DNA of 8,338 nt, from the NCBI GenBank assembly GCA_017547395.1, contig JAFYPS010000070.1, forward strand, positions 1-8,338, given 5' to 3'. This document shows positions 6,514 through 8,338 of this stretch, piece by piece. The number at the start of each line of letters is the position of its first letter. Positions within the stretch are counted from its first letter, which is position 1. The notes below the pieces were generated by a model. The model searched no databases and was not told the DNA's origin. It saw only the letters and a program-made list of their open reading frames with translations. This stretch comes from Clostridia bacterium. Its GTDB lineage: Bacteria; Bacillota_A; Clostridia; Oscillospirales; CAG-272. The translations under genes and the position numbers were made by a program.

Positions 6514-7329
6514 TTAAATTTCTACCGACATTCCGTCGTAGGAAACGACAAAGCCGTCTTCCTTTACGTATTCCATAAGGCGCTCATGGTCGGGATTGCC
6601 GTTGTGCGAGAAATGGTTGATTACAACGGTGGTTTTATCGGTTACCGATCCTATTTCGCGAAGCCTTTTTACCACTCTTCTGATATTCTCAATTCCCATA
6701 TGACTGCTGTCATCAGAAACAGGCAAAGTAACGTACGTACAGTCAAGACTGATAAGGTCAAACACTATTTCGCTTTTTTTGAAATAGTCAAAAACCTCAT
6801 CGTAGAAATAACCTGTATCGTGAGCATAAAGTATAGTCTTATCCTGCTCGATTATGTAAAAGCGTGCATCATCTCCCTTAAAATGCTTTGCAGGGAGAGA
6901 GGTGACGGTGTATTCACCAAGCTCATACCTTTTGTAGTTTTCGATAAGCTCGGGTTTTATATGCTTAATAGCCTTCAGTGCCGAAATCTTATCGTATGCA
7001 CCCTTGCCCGAAAGGAGTCTTACCTCCTCGACTCTACGGCCGTGCGAGAAGACGTCCGCTCTGTAAACCATATCCTTTTCATGAAGGTGGTCGTTGTGCG
7101 AATGGGTGATAAGTATGTATTTTATGAGGTCGCCCTCGACACCGTTTTCCGCAAAGTGGTAATACGTGTCAGGCGGATAGTCGATAAGCAAGTCGTCGTT
7201 TACCATCGCCTGAGAGCGTGAACGGATGTTCTTGCCGCGTTTTTTTCTTGCCTCACGGCAGTATTCACAGTTGCAGAAGAAAGCGGGAAAGCCCTCTGCC
7301 GCCGCAGTTCCGAAGTATGTCAGTTTCAT
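6514..7329 (-). CDS. PhnP-like metallo-beta-lactamase-fold phosphodiesterase
   Basis: This 271-residue MBL-fold hydrolase is close in layout to PhnP, the cyclic phosphodiesterase of the C-P lyase pathway. The di-metal site is complete: H76-x-H78-x-D80-H81, H149, D171 and H239. A second set, C19-x-C21-x-x-C24 with H242 three residues after H239, has the spacing of the structural zinc site described for E. coli PhnP. GTAA (7-10) is the usual strand-1 turn of the fold. No signal peptide is seen, so it is cytoplasmic. ATG at 7329 has AAGGAG 6 bases upstream, and the gene has its own promoter candidate and terminator. No phn genes are nearby, so the PhnP reaction (opening 5-phosphoribosyl 1,2-cyclic phosphate) cannot be assumed. 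Another cyclic phosphate or phosphodiester is equally possible. Confidence 0.88.
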   Translation of the reverse strand: MKLTYFGTAAAEGFPAFFCNCEYCREARKKRGKNIRSRSQAMVNDDLLIDYPPDTYYHFAENGVEGDLIKYILITHSHNDHLHEKDMVYRADVFSHGRRVEEVRLLSGKGAYDKISALKAIKHIKPELIENYKRYELGEYTVTSLPAKHFKGDDARFYIIEQDKTILYAHDTGYFYDEVFDYFKKSEIVFDLISLDCTYVTLPVSDDSSHMGIENIRRVVKRLREIGSVTDKTTVVINHFSHNGNPDHERLMEYVKEDGFVVSYDGMSVEI

Positions 7330-7344
7330 AAAATTCTCCTTGAA

Positions 7345-7364
7345 ATGCCGGTGTACATCTGCAT
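7345..7364. promoter_or_regulatory. Imperfect 20-bp dyad just downstream of the -10 box (candidate operator)
   Basis: Eight of ten positions pair in this dyad (minus strand ATGC...GCAT around a TGTACA centre). It covers the predicted transcription start of the PhnP-like gene, a usual place for a repressor site. Short imperfect dyads are common by chance, so this is only a candidate. Confidence 0.25.
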
Positions 7365-7391
7365 TTTAACACAGGAATAATGCTTTTACAA
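7363..7391 (-). promoter_or_regulatory. Candidate extended -10 promoter for the PhnP-like gene
   Basis: TAAAAT at 7363-7368 is preceded by TGT (extended -10, TGnTAAAAT). TTGTAA lies at 7386-7391 with a 17-base spacer (4 of 6 matches). It has the same form as the candidate promoter of the four-gene operon. Its -35 box lies only 4 bases from the terminator of the upstream gene. Confidence 0.5.
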
Positions 7392-7395
7392 TGCC

Positions 7396-7433
7396 AAAAA
7401 AGCCAGTCCTTTTTTACAAGGATTGGCTTTTTT
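7396..7433 (-). terminator. Rho-independent terminator after the isomerase-like gene
   Basis: A 16-bp stem (7396-7411 against 7418-7433) closes a 6-base loop. There is one imperfect position: A-C on the minus-strand RNA, G-U on the plus-strand RNA. The core is GCCAATCCTT/AAGGACTGGC followed by TTTTTT. It begins one base after the first stop codon of the gene, overlapping a second in-frame TAA. Confidence 0.87.
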
Positions 7434-7434
7434 A

Positions 7435-8338
7435 TTATTCTTCGACAGGTGCTTCGATACGTCTTGCCCAGGAGCGTCCGATAGCCGATACAAGTTTCAG
7501 GGCTTCGGTATGCACGTCTTTGGGGAATATTTTGAGAATGCGGAAAGTTTCAAAGCAAATCGTGCCCTTGTATCCGATTTCACGAAGTCCGTCTACAAAC
7601 CCGTCCCAGTCACCTATTGTTTTATCCCCACCGTCAAGGCAGGTGTACGGCATAATGTGCTGGTCCTCAAGTCCGTTGTTATCGTGGATATGAAGCACGG
7701 TAAGTCTGTCGCCCAACGTCTTAACAAATTCGTTAAGGTCGCGACGGGTAAGCATAGCATGTCCAACGTCAAAGCAGCAGCCAAAGTATTCGCCGCCCGC
7801 CTCTTCGTTAAGCATATCTATAAGCTCGGCAAGGTCGCGCGCGTTTGAAAGGCGTCCCTCAATAATGCGCTTTGACGGCAAACGGTCGAAAATGTTTTCA
7901 ATGCATATCTTTACGCCCTTATACTTTTTGATAAGCGGTATGTATCTGCGGAACATTGTAAGGGTGCTGTCCTTTTCCTTTTCAAAGGTGGAACGGGATA
8001 TGGGATGTATAACTATTGCGGGGCAACCGAGATATTCGCAAACCGCAAAGCACTTGTCAAGCGCCATAGCAAAGTAATCGTTTATTTCGTCCAGTCCGTT
8101 GAACCAGGTAGGAAACGGCGCATGAGTCTGACAGATGTTTACGCCCGACTTTTCGCTTGCCTCTTTAAGAGGTCTGTAAAACTCAAGCACCTCTTCGATG
8201 CTCTTGTCAAAAACCGTTTCAACAATACCCTCCTTGGCAACCTTCCTTCCTTCGCCAAGCTGCTTGCCAAAACCGTAGTCAACAGAGTCGAACCCGCATT
8301 CCTTTATGTATTCAAAGGATGCATGTATATTTTCGGGA
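7435..8338 (-). CDS. Sugar phosphate isomerase/epimerase-type TIM-barrel enzyme (xylose isomerase-like); N-terminus cut by window edge
   Basis: The reading frame is open from the right edge (first full codon at 8337) and gives 300 residues before TAA-TAA; the true start is outside the window. A GTG at 8190 is an internal valine, not the start, because the upstream 49 residues continue the domain (PENIHASFEYIKECGFDSVD fits the first strand and helix). The metal site of the AP-endonuclease-2/xylose isomerase-like family (PF01261) is visible. Numbered from the edge it comprises E147 in ICIENI, D190 and H193 in CFDVGHA, H216/H218 in VLHIHDN, and E263 in CFETF, with H72 and H111 in earlier strands. 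Such enzymes isomerise or epimerise ketoses, inosose or related sugars in the cytoplasm. Substrate cannot be assigned. A strong terminator follows directly, so it is the end of a unit that enters from the right. Confidence 0.88.
   Translation of the reverse strand, partial: PENIHASFEYIKECGFDSVDYGFGKQLGEGRKVAKEGIVETVFDKSIEEVLEFYRPLKEASEKSGVNICQTHAPFPTWFNGLDEINDYFAMALDKCFAVCEYLGCPAIVIHPISRSTFEKEKDSTLTMFRRYIPLIKKYKGVKICIENIFDRLPSKRIIEGRLSNARDLAELIDMLNEEAGGEYFGCCFDVGHAMLTRRDLNEFVKTLGDRLTVLHIHDNNGLEDQHIMPYTCLDGGDKTIGDWDGFVDGLREIGYKGTICFETFRILKIFPKDVHTEALKLVSAIGRSWARRIEAPVEE

Noticed and set aside
5798..7221. Plus-strand open frames covering nearly all of the GDPD gene (225 codons) and the PhnP-like gene (240 codons)
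   Set aside because: Both are shadows of genes with intact catalytic motifs. Having two side by side is explained by shared codon bias; I see no ribosome sites or protein motifs.
8188..8190. GTG at 8190 as the start of the isomerase-like gene
   Set aside because: The frame stays open to the window edge with 49 more residues that fit the first strand and helix of the TIM barrel. The GTG is an internal valine codon.
1..8338. Mobile element, CRISPR array, tRNA or phage attachment site
   Set aside because: No inverted repeats flanking a transposase, no regularly spaced repeats, no tRNA-like fold and no integrase were seen. The only strong inverted repeats are the three terminators.

Overview
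The window looks like chromosomal DNA from a low-to-mid GC Gram-positive bacterium, most likely an anaerobic gut-type member of the Clostridia (Oscillospirales/Ruminococcaceae-like). This is an inference from several things: strong AGGAG ribosome sites in front of most genes, short intergenic gaps, A-tract/hairpin/T-tract terminators, and the protein families present. I see no mobile element, CRISPR array, tRNA or rRNA. All eight genes lie on the minus strand, so transcription runs from high to low coordinates. No gap without a gene exceeds about 170 bases.

Reading in the direction of transcription, four transcription units can be drawn. (A) 8338-7435 is the 3' part of a sugar-phosphate isomerase/epimerase-type TIM-barrel enzyme that enters from the right edge. 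Its terminator starts just after the stop codon. (B) 7329-6514 is a single gene for a PhnP-like metallo-beta-lactamase-fold phosphodiesterase, with its own candidate promoter (extended -10), a candidate operator dyad and its own terminator. (C) 6421-2532 is a tight four-gene operon. It encodes a glycerophosphodiester phosphodiesterase, an acyltransferase-3 membrane protein, a serine hydrolase of the beta-lactamase/esterase class, and a membrane-anchored VanY/DacY-type D,D-carboxypeptidase. Its genes overlap by 4 and 20 bases or are 14 bases apart, and it ends at a 15-bp perfect hairpin. (D) 2361 to the left edge holds two tandem CorC/HlyC (CNNM-like, DUF21-CBS-CorC) membrane proteins joined by an ATGA stop/start overlap. 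The second is cut by the window edge.

Unit C reads as a cell-envelope remodelling module. It combines an acyl-transferring membrane protein, a possible acyl-removing serine hydrolase, a peptide-trimming carboxypeptidase and an enzyme for glycerophosphodiesters such as those derived from lipids or polyglycerol phosphate. Unit D is probably for divalent cation (Mg2+) transport or homeostasis. Its upstream protein has lost residues that its downstream partner keeps, which suggests a specialised pair. The families are known ones. The four-gene combination, the asymmetric CorC pair and the orphan PhnP homologue with intact metal sites are the points most worth following up.
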